Positions 48,705-57,853 are shown, counted from the stretch's first letter. The stretch is DNA of 64,000 nt from an uncultured bacterium (GCA_937996235.1 CALKVK010000016.1:62001-126000); one strand, 5' to 3'. Numbers and translations: made by a program. Notes: generated by a model from the letters alone, not told the origin.

Positions 48705-49472
48705 ATGCGCGCCTACGACCACGTCCAGCGAGGCTACGTCTCCTGGCTGCTCGCGCTCATCGCGATCGCGCTCGGCGTCGCCGCGGGAGCCACGGGCGAC
48801 CAGCCGCCCGTGCCGCTGCTCCTCGGCCTCGGGGGACTGCTCTTCGCCCTGCTCGCGCTCTCGTTCCACCGCCTGCGGGTCCACGACGACGGCGACGCCG
48901 TGCGCATCGCCTTCGGCCCGCTGCCGCTCTTCCGCAAGCGCCTGCGCTACAGCGAGATCGCGCGCGTCGAGGCCGGCCGCAGCACGGTGCTCGACGGCTG
49001 GGGCATCCACTACGTACCGGGCCGCGGCTGGACCTGGAACCGAGCAGCCTGTCGGAGCAGTCGCCGCGTCCACGACGTGGCGGCGGGGACCTGGATGCAA
49101 GGCGGACCGACGACGGCACCCCCTATGGGTTGTCGAGGAGGTCCAACGCCGCAGACGGGTCCCCGCCGCCGCGCCCGCGAGGCGGCCTCGGAACTCGAGA
49201 CGCCGGTCGACGGGTCGACGGAGGCCGGGCCGGCGCTGCGTTGGATCTCCTCCGCAGGTCGACGGACCTTCGTCGTCGATCCGCCTTGCGGCGACCCGGC
49301 CTCCGTCGATCGTGGATCGCGGGGACTGCTCCGACAGGCTGCCAAGGGCTTAGGCTGCGCCGTCGTGACGCTGCGGAGCGGGGCCACGCTGCGCATCGGC
49401 AGCGACGAACCCGAGGCGCTCGCGCGCTTCCTGGACGAGGCCGCCCGCATGCGCGGCTCGGGCCCGGTCTGA
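48705..49472 (+). CDS. Two-TM PH-like membrane protein interrupted in frame by a palindromic element
   Basis: A 255-residue reading frame. Residues 10-55 hold two membrane segments, followed by a strand-rich domain with RKRLRYSEIARVEAGRSTVLDGWGIHY and GRGWTWN. This matches small bacterial membrane proteins with a PH-like fold, which then normally continue directly to a segment like VTLRSGATLRIGSDEPEALARFL. Here that segment occurs about 100 residues later. The intervening 99 codons are the 297-bp palindromic element (49045-49341), read through without a stop and in frame. Without it the protein would be about 156 residues, the usual size. Confidence 0.7.
   Translation: MRAYDHVQRGYVSWLLALIAIALGVAAGATGDQPPVPLLLGLGGLLFALLALSFHRLRVHDDGDAVRIAFGPLPLFRKRLRYSEIARVEAGRSTVLDGWGIHYVPGRGWTWNRAACRSSRRVHDVAAGTWMQGGPTTAPPMGCRGGPTPQTGPRRRAREAASELETPVDGSTEAGPALRWISSAGRRTFVVDPPCGDPASVDRGSRGLLRQAAKGLGCAVVTLRSGATLRIGSDEPEALARFLDEAARMRGSGPV
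49045..49341 (+). mobile_element. 297-bp palindromic element inserted in frame in a coding region
   Basis: It is bounded by CAGCCTGTCGGAGCAGTC and the inverse GACTGCTCCGACAGGCTG. Both ends match the 108-bp element at 19404-19511, including the flanking end-specific sequences, in the opposite orientation. The internal part is longer than in that copy but shares CCGCGAGGCGG. The length is exactly 99 codons. It has no transposase and no stop in the host frame. Confidence 0.8.
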
Positions 49473-49491
49473 CGGCGGCGCAGTCCGCCCG

Positions 49492-49818
49492 TCACGGAGC
49501 GGGCGCGAGCACGGCGAGGAGCACGAGGCGCGCGGGCCCGGGGTTGCGCACCCCGTGCGGCGCGCCCGCGGGCGCCACGACGAGCTGCCCCGCCCGCAGC
49601 GGCTCCTCGCGGCCGTCTAGGAGCAGAACGCCCGTGCCCGCGAGCACGTGATACAGCTTGTCCATGCCTTCGTGGGCGTGCAGCGCGTGTGACTGACCGG
49701 GCTCGAACGCGTTCAGGCCGACGAGCAGCGACGGCGACGCGTGGAGCGTGGCCTTGCCCATGCGCTCGGGCGCGAAGACGGCATGGTCGAGCGGATCGAA
49801 CGGCGTCGGGTGCTGCAC
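49492..49818 (-). CDS. Cupin-domain protein
   Basis: A 108-residue single-domain cupin starting at GTG 49818 with GGAGAAG upstream. The first cupin motif is present as SHALHAHEGMDKLYHVLAGTGVLLLDG (His, His, Glu-like positions) and the second as GQLVVAPAGAPHGVRNPG. Such proteins bind a divalent metal and act as small-molecule enzymes or storage or signal proteins. Substrate unknown. It is convergent with the gene at 48705, with 19 bases between stops. The 267 bases upstream to 50085 hold a probable promoter for the next operon and nothing else obvious. Confidence 0.88.
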   Translation of the reverse strand: MQHPTPFDPLDHAVFAPERMGKATLHASPSLLVGLNAFEPGQSHALHAHEGMDKLYHVLAGTGVLLLDGREEPLRAGQLVVAPAGAPHGVRNPGPARLVLLAVLAPAP

Positions 49819-50043
49819 GGTGTCTTCTCCGAGGCTGTGCGTCCTTGGCGCCGCAGACGCGCGCGCACTCTACTGCCCGTGCGCGGCGACTTCGCCGCGG
49901 CGAGCGGGCGGGGAGTCCCGGCGAGCGGGCGCATCCCCGCCCTCGACCGGGGTCCCGCGGGGCGGATCGGATCCGCTGCCCGGAGGACACGCGAGCGGCG
50001 CCGAGGTTACGTCGCCCGACTTTCCCGCCGCGGCGGCCGCGGG

Positions 50044-50049
50044 TATGCT
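50044..50049 (+). promoter_or_regulatory. Candidate -10 box of the decaheme operon
   Basis: TATGCT lies 36 bases before the ATG at 50086, and GAGGGAGGA (50073-50081) follows in the leader. Confidence 0.4.
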
Positions 50050-50085
50050 CCAGCGGCGGCGCCCGGTGCGCCGAGGGAGGACGCG

Positions 50086-51306
50086 ATGCGGCCACAGGCA
50101 CGAGGGCGCGGCAACCGCCACGACGGTCGCGACGCGCACGGACTCGGTCGGCGCGACTTCCTGCGCGCGTCGGCACTCGCGGGTGCGAGCGCCCTGGCGG
50201 GCGCCACCGTGCTCGGTCGCGCCGGCGCGGCCTTCGCGGCCCCGGCCGCGCGCCGCACGAAGCGCGTCATCTTCGTGGCCTTCGCGGGCGGCGTGCGGTC
50301 GCGCGAGTGCATCGGCACCCCCGCGAACATCCCGAACATCATGTCGATCGCCGAGAAGGGCGTCGTGCTCCCGGCCGTGCGCGCCGCGAACCTCGGCCAC
50401 TACGGCGCCGCACTCGCGCTCTTCACGGGCTGTCCCGACGCGCAGGGCATCCGCGAGAACGCGCGCGGCGAGAAGCCGACGATCTTCGAGTACCTGCGCA
50501 AGGGCACCGGGCTGCCCGCGCAGGAGGTCTGGCTCTCGACGACCGCCGGCGCGCAGACGCTCAACTTCTCGCACAGCACGAACCCGCGCTACGGCGCCGA
50601 CTACGGCGCGAACCTGATCAGCACCGACGGACTCTTCAACGCGGAGTTCCGCGACCTCGTCGCGAAGTTCGGCAACGCGGCGCCTCCGAGCGACGCCGAA
50701 GCCGACCGCGTGCAGCGGCTCGTGCGTTCGCTCGACGACGCAGGCCTCGAGGGCACGGCGGGCGCGGGCGTCCGCAACGACGCGGAGACATCGCTGCGCA
50801 TCCAGCGCTACATCCTCGAGGAGCTGCGCGGCGACACGGCCGACATCACGGGTCCAGGCGCCGGCGACGCGAAGTCGATCCGCGTCGCGCGCAACCTGCT
50901 GCGCATCTTCAAGCCGACGCTGACCGCGGTCGTGCTGCAGAACGCGGACGTCGCCCACGGCAGCTTCAACGCGTACGTGGACGTCATCCGCCGCAACGAC
51001 ACCGAGCTCGGACTGCTGTGGAAGGCCGTGCAGGACGACCCGGAGCTGCGCGACACGACGTCGATCCTGATCGCGCCCGAGTTCGGCCGCGACGCGAACC
51101 TGAACGAGCGCAACGGACTCGACCACGGCGACTCGTCCGAGGACCTCGGGCGCATCTTCCTCGTCGCCGCGGGTCCCGACTTCAAGCAGGGCAAGACGCT
51201 CGCGACGCCCGTCGATTCGTTCGACCTGTGCCCGACCGTCGCCGAACTGCTCGGCACGAAGACGCCCGACGCGCAGGGCAAGCCGCTGCGCGCGCTCTTC
51301 GCGTGA
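50086..51306 (+). CDS. Tat-exported alkaline-phosphatase-fold protein (DUF1501-like)
   Basis: A 406-residue protein with a Tat signal (LGRRDFLRASALAGASALAG, twin Arg at 22-23). The mature part begins RTKRVIFVAFAGGVRSRECI and has the phosphatase-fold layout: ALALFTGCPDAQG near the nucleophile position and TSILIAPEFGRDANLNERNGLDHGD near the second metal site, then FDLCPTVAELLGTKTPDAQG, the typical C-terminal DUF1501/sulfatase ending. Export in folded form fits a metal cofactor. It is the first gene of a three-gene unit: its TGA overlaps the GTG of the decaheme gene. The usual planctomycete partner of DUF1501 proteins is a DUF1549/PSCyt protein; here the partner is a multiheme cytochrome. Confidence 0.82.
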   Translation: MRPQARGRGNRHDGRDAHGLGRRDFLRASALAGASALAGATVLGRAGAAFAAPAARRTKRVIFVAFAGGVRSRECIGTPANIPNIMSIAEKGVVLPAVRAANLGHYGAALALFTGCPDAQGIRENARGEKPTIFEYLRKGTGLPAQEVWLSTTAGAQTLNFSHSTNPRYGADYGANLISTDGLFNAEFRDLVAKFGNAAPPSDAEADRVQRLVRSLDDAGLEGTAGAGVRNDAETSLRIQRYILEELRGDTADITGPGAGDAKSIRVARNLLRIFKPTLTAVVLQNADVAHGSFNAYVDVIRRNDTELGLLWKAVQDDPELRDTTSILIAPEFGRDANLNERNGLDHGDSSEDLGRIFLVAAGPDFKQGKTLATPVDSFDLCPTVAELLGTKTPDAQGKPLRALFA

Positions 51307-54251
51307 GGCGGCCCGGCGCGCGGGTGTTCGCGCTGCTCGGAACGACACTCGCAGCACTCGCGCTGCTCGCCGTGCTCGGCGCATCTTCCGCACGCAGTGC
51401 CGCAGAAGAGCGCGCGGCAGGTCCGGCGTCGAACGGCTCCTGCGTCGTGTGCCACGGCGGCATCGAGGACATGCACCCGTTCGCGCCGGTGACGTGCGTG
51501 CAGTGCCACGGCGGCGACGCGTCGCGCACCGTGAAGGAAGACGCCCACGTGCGCTCGCGCACACGTCCTCCCGGCGACGAGCGCGTGCTCGGCCAGAGCT
51601 TCGACCCCGAGTACCTGCGCTTCCTCGACCCGGGCGACCTGCGCGCCGCACCCGCGTCGTGCGGGCCATGTCACCAGCGCGCCGTGTACGACGTCACGCA
51701 CTCGCTGCACGCGACGACCTCGGGTCATCTCGCCGACGGCCTGTACGAGAACGGCGTCGTCGCCGAGCGTCATCCGCCGGTCGCCGTGTTCGACGTGCGC
51801 GACGAGCTGCCGGCCGACGTGGCGCGACCGCCGACGGCCGTGCGCAACCTCAAGCAGGTGCGCGGACCGACCGGCGGCGACCGCACGCGCGTCGCGTCGC
51901 ACTTCGCCGACCTGCCGCGCAAGGCCTGCATGCAGTGCCACCTGTGGTCGCGGGGCCGCGCGGTCCGCGGTCGCGCAGGGCTCGACGGCGACTACCGCGG
52001 CAGCGGCTGCAGCGCGTGCCACGTGCCGTATGCGGACGACGGGTTCTCGCAGTCGCGCGACGCGTCGATCGACCACCACGAGCCGGGGCACGCACGCACG
52101 CACACGATGGTGCGCTTCCCCGCGACCGAGACGTGCACGCGCTGCCACTACGGCGACGCGTCGATCGGGCTCTCGTTCCGCGGACTCGCGCAGCCGATCC
52201 CCGGCATGCCGCAGTCGCCCGACGCGCCGGGCCTGCACCCGAAGCGCCTGAACGGCGTGTACTACATCGACGATCCCGCGCGCACGCCGCCCGACGTGCA
52301 CCACGCGCGCGGCATGCACTGCGTGGACTGCCACACGGCGGGCGACGTGATGGGCGACGGCTTCCTCTACCGCCGCATGGAGGACGCCGTCGCGATCCGC
52401 TGCGAGACGTGCCACGGCACGTGGGACGCCGCCGCGACGGGCGTCACCGCACGCGGCGAGCGACTTCCGCACCTGACGCGCGATGCAGGCGGCGTATGGC
52501 TCACGAGCCGCGTGACGGGCGCGCGCCATCGCGTGAAGCAGGTCGGCGACATCGTGCGCCCCGGAGCGCCCGACTACAACCCGCGCGCGGCGCTCGCGAT
52601 GTCGCCCGACCATGGACGCCTCGAGTGCTACGCGTGCCACAACGCGTGGATGCCGAACTTCTTCGGCTTCCACTTCGACCGCAACGAGGCCTTCACGCAG
52701 CTCGACCTGCTCTCCGGCGACCGCACGACCGGTCGCGTCACGACGCAGGAGAAGGTGTTCGCGACGTTCGACCGCCTCGTGCTCGGCTGGAACAGCCACG
52801 GCCGCGTGGCGCCGTACATGGTGGGCTTCTCGAGCATGGCGACCGTGCACGCGGAGGACGGCACGCTGCTGCTCGACCAGGAGCTGCCCGTCACGCGCGC
52901 CGGTCTCTCGGGCATGACGCTCGTGCACCACCAGCCGCACACCGTGACGGCCCGCGCGCGGCGCTGCGCCGAGTGCCACGCGAGCGCGACCACGTACGGC
53001 CGCGGCAGCGGCGACTTCCGGCTCGCGCGCGAGTTCGTCGTGACGGGCGGCGACACGGGAGCGCGCTTCGTCGCACTCGACCGCGAGACGCCCGCGGACT
53101 CGGCGCTCGTCTCGGCGGCAGGCATCGACGAGGTCCGCGCGGTGGCGCTCGTGAACGACCGCCTGACCGGCCGCGCGAAGACGCTGATCAGCGCGTCGGC
53201 GTCGGGCGAGCTGACGTTCGTCGCCGCGGACGTCCCCGGCTTCCCGCGCACGGTGCGCACCGAGAAGGACGCCGTCGCCGACCCGCAGGCGCTGCTCGTC
53301 GCGGACGACACGCTCTTCGTCGCGGACGGCGAGGCCGGTCTGCGCATCTACGACATCGCGAACGTCTCGCGTCCGCGGCTCCTCGCCCACGTGCCCGACC
53401 TGCCCGCGTACGACGTCGCGCAGGACGGGCCGCTGCTCTTCGTCGCGGCCGGCGCACGCGGCCTCGTGACGCTCGACGTGCGCGATCCGCGCGAGCCGGT
53501 GCAGGTCGGCGGCGACGTGGACGTCAACGGCGCGGACACGGCTCCGGCGGACGCGCGCTGCGTCGCGTCCCTGTTCCTCTTCTCGCGACCGAACGCCACC
53601 GAGCCGGAGAAGGACCGCAGCGCTCCGCGGCGCCTCGTCGCCGTCGGCACGGCCGCGAGCGGCGCGTGGCTCCTCGACGCCACCGACGCCGCGCGGCCCG
53701 AGCTGCTCGCGCCCGTCGGCAGCGGGCCCGTCGTCGACCTCACGTTCACGACGCTCGTCGAGCTCGGCAGCGAGGGCGGCGCGATCCCGACGCGCGAGCG
53801 TCACCTGCTGCTCGGCACGAACGGCATCCTGCTCGTCACGGTCGACGTGGACGGACTCCAGGCGGGCAGGCCGCCGCGCGCCCTCGGAGTGCAGCCGCTC
53901 CGCCCCGGCGCGCGCACACTGCGCGTCGCGCAGGTCTACAATCCACCCTTCCTGCGGACGCTCGTGCTCGCGGCGGGTGCGGCCGGCATCGAGATCCTCG
54001 ATCTCGCGAAGGCCGCCGAGCCGGAGTCGCTGGGCGTCGTCGCAGGGACGGCCGGCGCGCTCGACCTGGCACTCGAGGAGTTCCCGTTCGATCGCACGGT
54101 CGACGCGACGGGCGCGCCGATCATGGACATCAGCCACGAGGGGGCACGGTGGCTCTCGCAGGACGAACTCGCGCGCGTGCTCGGCATCCCGCCGTTCGAT
54201 CGGGCGCTCTACCCGGAGCCGGCACGGTCGCCGCGCGACGAGGGGCGCTGA
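51303..54251 (+). CDS. Decaheme c-type cytochrome with LVIVD propeller
   Basis: A 982-residue exported protein (signal peptide LFALLGTTLAALALLAVLG-like, cleavage near ARSAAEE). It contains ten CxxCH heme-binding motifs: CVVCH, CVQCH, CGPCH, CMQCH, CSACH, CTRCH, CVDCH, CETCH, CYACH and CAECH. All lie in roughly the first 560 residues. The remainder is a beta-propeller with LVIVD-type repeats (LRIYDIANVSRPRLLAHV; LVTLDVRDPREPVQVG; AWLLDATDAARPELLAPV; IEILDLAKAAEPESLGVV). Multiheme cytochromes carry electrons in the periplasm or at the surface, and LVIVD repeats are found in surface proteins. It starts at the GTG overlapping the upstream stop and its stop overlaps the EF-hand gene start. Confidence 0.9.
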   Translation: MRRPGARVFALLGTTLAALALLAVLGASSARSAAEERAAGPASNGSCVVCHGGIEDMHPFAPVTCVQCHGGDASRTVKEDAHVRSRTRPPGDERVLGQSFDPEYLRFLDPGDLRAAPASCGPCHQRAVYDVTHSLHATTSGHLADGLYENGVVAERHPPVAVFDVRDELPADVARPPTAVRNLKQVRGPTGGDRTRVASHFADLPRKACMQCHLWSRGRAVRGRAGLDGDYRGSGCSACHVPYADDGFSQSRDASIDHHEPGHARTHTMVRFPATETCTRCHYGDASIGLSFRGLAQPIPGMPQSPDAPGLHPKRLNGVYYIDDPARTPPDVHHARGMHCVDCHTAGDVMGDGFLYRRMEDAVAIRCETCHGTWDAAATGVTARGERLPHLTRDAGGVWLTSRVTGARHRVKQVGDIVRPGAPDYNPRAALAMSPDHGRLECYACHNAWMPNFFGFHFDRNEAFTQLDLLSGDRTTGRVTTQEKVFATFDRLVLGWNSHGRVAPYMVGFSSMATVHAEDGTLLLDQELPVTRAGLSGMTLVHHQPHTVTARARRCAECHASATTYGRGSGDFRLAREFVVTGGDTGARFVALDRETPADSALVSAAGIDEVRAVALVNDRLTGRAKTLISASASGELTFVAADVPGFPRTVRTEKDAVADPQALLVADDTLFVADGEAGLRIYDIANVSRPRLLAHVPDLPAYDVAQDGPLLFVAAGARGLVTLDVRDPREPVQVGGDVDVNGADTAPADARCVASLFLFSRPNATEPEKDRSAPRRLVAVGTAASGAWLLDATDAARPELLAPVGSGPVVDLTFTTLVELGSEGGAIPTRERHLLLGTNGILLVTVDVDGLQAGRPPRALGVQPLRPGARTLRVAQVYNPPFLRTLVLAAGAAGIEILDLAKAAEPESLGVVAGTAGALDLALEEFPFDRTVDATGAPIMDISHEGARWLSQDELARVLGIPPFDRALYPEPARSPRDEGR

Positions 54252-55060
54252 TGCGGACGACGGGGGTCATCGCACTCGCACTCGGCGTGGGCTGCGCCGC
54301 GGCCCTCGCACAGGACGCTCCCGCGCCGCCGACGCCCGAGCAGCGCCGCGCGCAGTTCGACGCGCGCTTCGCGCAGCTCGACGCGGACAAGGACGGCACG
54401 CTGCGCGGCGACGAGCTGCGCGAGACCGGCTGGCTCGAGCGCTTCGACCGCGACGGCGACGACGGCGTGACGCGCGACGAGCTGCACGACGTGCTCGCGC
54501 GCGGCCCGGGCTACGACCGCCTGTTCGTGCTGCGCGACGTGCGGCCGCGCGTCGCGCTGGTCTTCGCGTCGTTCGACGCCGACAAGGACGGGCGCGTGGC
54601 GGCCGAGGAGTACGGCGGCGGCAAGCGCGCGTTCCGCGGCGCCGACCGCAACCGCGACGGGTTCCTCGACGGGCCCGAGGTGCGGCGCCTCGCGGAGTCG
54701 GAGCTCGAGGACATCCGGCGCCGCGCACGCAATCCCGGCCGCTACGAGATGCTCGCGCTCTTCGACCTCGACTACGACCGCCGCGTCGTGCTCGCGGAGT
54801 ACGACGGACCGACGCGCGCGTTCCAGCGTCTCGACGAGAACGACGACGGCGTCGTGGACTACTACGAGGTGTTCCCGCAGTTCCGCATGCGGGACCGCGT
54901 CCCGGAGGCGCCGCGCGCCGAGGACCTGAACGCGCTGAAGACGCTCGACACCGACGGCGACGGCAAGGTCGCGCGCGCGGAGTGGAAGGGCAGCGCGGCC
55001 GCGTGGCGACGTCTCGACCGCAACGGCGACGGCTGGCTGACCGTCGCGGACGCGCGCTGA
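54251..55060 (+). CDS. Secreted eight-EF-hand protein
   Basis: A 269-residue exported protein (signal peptide MRTTGVIALALGVGCAAALA). It has eight calcium-loop-like segments, paired in four EF-hand pairs: DADKDGTLRGDE, DRDGDDGVTRDE, DADKDGRVAAEE, DRNRDGFLDGPE, DLDYDRRVVLAE, DENDDGVVDYYE, DTDGDGKVARAE and DRNGDGWLTVAD. The fifth has R in place of the usual Gly, so it may bind weakly. The ATG overlaps the decaheme stop (TGATG), so the three genes are coupled. A calcium-dependent structural role for the secreted complex is inferred. Confidence 0.9.
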   Translation: MRTTGVIALALGVGCAAALAQDAPAPPTPEQRRAQFDARFAQLDADKDGTLRGDELRETGWLERFDRDGDDGVTRDELHDVLARGPGYDRLFVLRDVRPRVALVFASFDADKDGRVAAEEYGGGKRAFRGADRNRDGFLDGPEVRRLAESELEDIRRRARNPGRYEMLALFDLDYDRRVVLAEYDGPTRAFQRLDENDDGVVDYYEVFPQFRMRDRVPEAPRAEDLNALKTLDTDGDGKVARAEWKGSAAAWRRLDRNGDGWLTVADAR

Positions 55061-55097
55061 CGCGCGCGCTTCGCTCGGGAGCCGCGCGCGTCGCGCG

Positions 55098-55997
55098 TCA
55101 GCGCATGCCGAGCAGCGCGCGGAAGACGTGCCCGGCGATCTTCGGGTTCTCGCGCAGGCGGCGCGTCGAGTAGCCGTACCAGTTCGCGCCGAACGGCACG
55201 TAGATGCGCACCGCGGCGCCGCTCTCGAGCAGTTCGTCGCGCATCCACTCGCGCACGCCGAGCAGCATCTGGAACTCGTAGCGCGCGCCCGGCACGCCGA
55301 GCGCGTTCAGGAGCTGTCGCGCATAGGCGACGAGCAGGTCGTCGTGCGTCGCGATGCCGACACGCCCCTCGCCCTCGAGCAGGATCTGCAGGCACGTGCG
55401 GTAGCTCGCGCGGATCTCCTCGCGCTCCTGGAACGCGAGCTCCGGCGGCTCGCGGTAGATGCCCTTGCAGAGCCGCACCGAGATGGCCTCGCGCGCCAGC
55501 TCCTCGGCGTCCTTCTCGGTGCGGCGCAGATACGCCTGCAGCACGGCGCCGACCGGCAGACCCTCGCCGTGCAGCCGCCGCACGAGCCGCAGCGTCTTGT
55601 CGGTGACGGGCGAGTCCTCCATGTCCACGCGCACGAAGCTGCCGTGCTCCTGTGCGCGGCGCGCGATCTCGCGCACGAGCTGCGTGCAGCGCTCCTCGTC
55701 GATCGAGAGGCCGAGCGCGGTCAGCTTCACGGAGACGTTCGAGTCGAGCTCCTCGCGCCGGATCGCCTCCTGCGCGGCGGCGTACTCGCGCGCGGTCGCC
55801 TCGGCCTCGGCGAAGTCGGTGATGAACTCGCCGAGCACGTCCACCGTGCAGCACGCGCCGCGTTCGTTCAGCGTGCGGATGGTCTGCACGGCGGCGTCGA
55901 GCGTCTCGCCCGCGATGTAGCGCTTGGCGACGCGGCCGACGACGGCCTTCGGGGTGATGGGCAGCGCGGCGGCGACGAGGCTATCGAGGATCGACAC
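55098..55997 (-). CDS. putA: Proline dehydrogenase
   Basis: A 299-residue monofunctional proline dehydrogenase (TIM barrel, FAD-dependent), starting at GTG 55997 with a GGAG upstream. Diagnostic parts are ELDSNVSVKLTALGLSIDEE, VRVDMEDSP, AYLRRTEKDAEEL (substrate/FAD-binding region), ISVRLCKGIYREPPELAFQ and IATHDDLLVAYARQLL. The C-terminus WYGYSTRRLRENPKIAG supplies the conserved arginine pair that binds proline carboxylate. It oxidises proline to pyrroline-5-carboxylate and feeds electrons to the quinone pool. It lacks the P5C dehydrogenase domain, which must be encoded elsewhere. The symbol is by family; prodh-type names are also used. Confidence 0.92.
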   Translation of the reverse strand: MSILDSLVAAALPITPKAVVGRVAKRYIAGETLDAAVQTIRTLNERGACCTVDVLGEFITDFAEAEATAREYAAAQEAIRREELDSNVSVKLTALGLSIDEERCTQLVREIARRAQEHGSFVRVDMEDSPVTDKTLRLVRRLHGEGLPVGAVLQAYLRRTEKDAEELAREAISVRLCKGIYREPPELAFQEREEIRASYRTCLQILLEGEGRVGIATHDDLLVAYARQLLNALGVPGARYEFQMLLGVREWMRDELLESGAAVRIYVPFGANWYGYSTRRLRENPKIAGHVFRALLGMR

Positions 55998-56089
55998 GGG
56001 CGGCTCCGGAGGCGCCGCATGTTCCGTCAGCGCGGCGCGGCCCGCGGAGGGAATCCCGCACGGCCGGAAGCGCTCCGCGGCGCCGCGGG

Positions 56090-56095
56090 TATCTT
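56090..56095 (+). promoter_or_regulatory. TAnnnT -10 box, probable leaderless promoter
   Basis: TATCTT lies 7 bases before the ATG at 56103 and no Shine-Dalgarno is present. Confidence 0.45.
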
Positions 56096-56102
56096 GCCCG
56101 CG

Positions 56103-57794
56103 ATGCCCGCCGACGCGCCCCTGGTCCTCGGCTTCAACTCGACGCACGACGCGGCGGCGGCGCTCGTGCGCGGCGGCGAGGTCGTGCTCGCGGTCGAGGA
56201 GGAGCGGCTCTCGCGTGTGAAACACCACTTCGGGATGCCGCGCCGCGCGCTGGCGGCGTGCCTCGAGGCGGGCGGCGCCGGCTGGGACACGCTGCCGCAC
56301 GTCGCGTTCTACATGGACCCCGAGCTGTGGCTCTGGAGCTACGGCCGCCACTTCCTGACGCACCTGCCGCGCAGCGCCTCCTATCTCGGCCGCAAGCCGG
56401 CGCTCTGGGAGAGCTTCCTCGGCGTGCGCCGTCGCTTCCGGAGCGAGACCGGCTTCCGCGGCCGCTTCCACGCGGTGGACCACCACGCCGCGCACATCGA
56501 CAGCGCGTTCTACCCGAGCGGCTTCGACGAGGCGGCGGCGCTGACCGTGGACGGCGCCGGCGAGGCGGCGACGACCGTCCTCGCGCGCGTGGACGAGCGG
56601 AGCCAGAAGCGGCTCCTCTCCGCGCGCTACCCCGTCTCCGTCGGCAAGCTGTGGGAGGCGGTGACCGACTGGCTGGGCTGGACGCCCACGCAGGACGAGG
56701 GCAAGACGATGGGGCTCGCGCCCTACGGCGACGAGCGCTTCGTGGCGGCGTTCGCGGAGGTGCTGCGACCCGACGACGCGCGCGGGTTCGTGCTCGACCT
56801 GTCGTACACCGACTTCCAGTGGGGCGCGCGCCGACTCGTCTCCGAGCGCTTCGTGCGCACGTTCGGCGCGCCGCGGCCGCCCGGCGGCGAGCTGGCGGAC
56901 CACCACCGCGCGGTCGCCCGGGCCCTGCAGCACGCGACCGAGGAGGTGGTCCTGCACCTCGCGCGTAAGCTCCATCAGATCACTGGGTTACGGCGACTGG
57001 TGATGGCCGGCGGTGTGGCGCTCAACTGCGTCGCGAACGGCCGCCTCGTGCGCGAGGGACCGTTCGACGAGGTGTTCGTGCAGCCCGCGGCCGGCGACAA
57101 CGGAGCCTGCCTGGGCGCGGCGCTGCACGTCGCCCACCGCCGCCTGCGCCTGCCGCGCGGGCCCGCGCAGCGTCATGCGTACCTGGGGCCGGGCTTCGAC
57201 GAGGCCGCAGTGCCCGAGGCGGCCGCCCGGCGCGGTCTGGTGGTCGAGCGCCCCGCCGACGTCGTCGAGGCCGCGGCCGAACTGCTCGCGGCCGGGGCCC
57301 TGCTCGGCTGGATGCAGGGCCGGATGGAGTACGGTCCGCGTGCCCTGGGCCACCGCTCGATCCTCGCGGATCCGCGCGACCCGGCGATGAAGGAGGTCCT
57401 GAACCGCGAGGTGAAGTTCCGCGAGCCGTTCCGCCCGTTCGCGCCGGCGGTGCCGCTCGAGGAGGCGCATGCGTGGTTCGAGGACGTGCGCCCCTCCCCC
57501 TACATGCTGCTGGCGTTCCGCGTGCGGACGGAGGCCGCCGCGCGGCTCGGCGCGGTCACGCACGTCGACGGGACGGCCCGCGTGCAGACCGTCACGCGCG
57601 CGGAGACGCCCCGGTTCCACGCGCTGCTGCGCGCCTTCGGGCGGCGCACGGGCGTGCCGGTGCTGGTGAACACGTCGTTCAACGTGCGCGGCGAGCCGAT
57701 CGTGGCCGACGTCGATTCGGCGCTCGAAGCTCTTTCCAGGACGGGACTTACGGCACTGGCCATCGGGGACTGGATCGTGCGTCGCGCGCCGTGA
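56103..57794 (+). CDS. Carbamoyltransferase (NodU/CmcH/TobZ family)
   Basis: At 563 residues it has the normal family length. The Kae1-like N-terminal domain contains GFNSTHDAAAALVRGGEVVLAVEEERLSRVKHH, HAVDHHAAHIDSAFYPSGFDEAAALTVDGAGE (metal and ATP site) and GKLWEAVTDWLGWTPTQDEGKTMGLAPYG. The region MAGGVALNCVANGRL and the C-terminal domain with GRMEYGPRALGHRSILADPRD and VLVNTSFNVRGEPIV complete the signature. These enzymes use carbamoyl phosphate and ATP to carbamoylate hydroxyls of secondary metabolites or glycans. No other biosynthetic gene is adjacent, so the acceptor is unknown. Confidence 0.93.
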   Translation: MPADAPLVLGFNSTHDAAAALVRGGEVVLAVEEERLSRVKHHFGMPRRALAACLEAGGAGWDTLPHVAFYMDPELWLWSYGRHFLTHLPRSASYLGRKPALWESFLGVRRRFRSETGFRGRFHAVDHHAAHIDSAFYPSGFDEAAALTVDGAGEAATTVLARVDERSQKRLLSARYPVSVGKLWEAVTDWLGWTPTQDEGKTMGLAPYGDERFVAAFAEVLRPDDARGFVLDLSYTDFQWGARRLVSERFVRTFGAPRPPGGELADHHRAVARALQHATEEVVLHLARKLHQITGLRRLVMAGGVALNCVANGRLVREGPFDEVFVQPAAGDNGACLGAALHVAHRRLRLPRGPAQRHAYLGPGFDEAAVPEAAARRGLVVERPADVVEAAAELLAAGALLGWMQGRMEYGPRALGHRSILADPRDPAMKEVLNREVKFREPFRPFAPAVPLEEAHAWFEDVRPSPYMLLAFRVRTEAAARLGAVTHVDGTARVQTVTRAETPRFHALLRAFGRRTGVPVLVNTSFNVRGEPIVADVDSALEALSRTGLTALAIGDWIVRRAP

Positions 57795-57847
57795 CCGGCG
57801 TCACGGCGAAGGCCGCGTTCCCGCGCGGCGGGCGCGGCGGGCGTTGC

Positions 57848-57853
57848 TATCAT
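57848..57853 (+). promoter_or_regulatory. Candidate -10 box for acyl-CoA dehydrogenase gene
   Basis: TATCAT lies 57 bases before the ATG at 57911; the leader carries GAGGAGACCGGAG next to the start. Confidence 0.35.
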
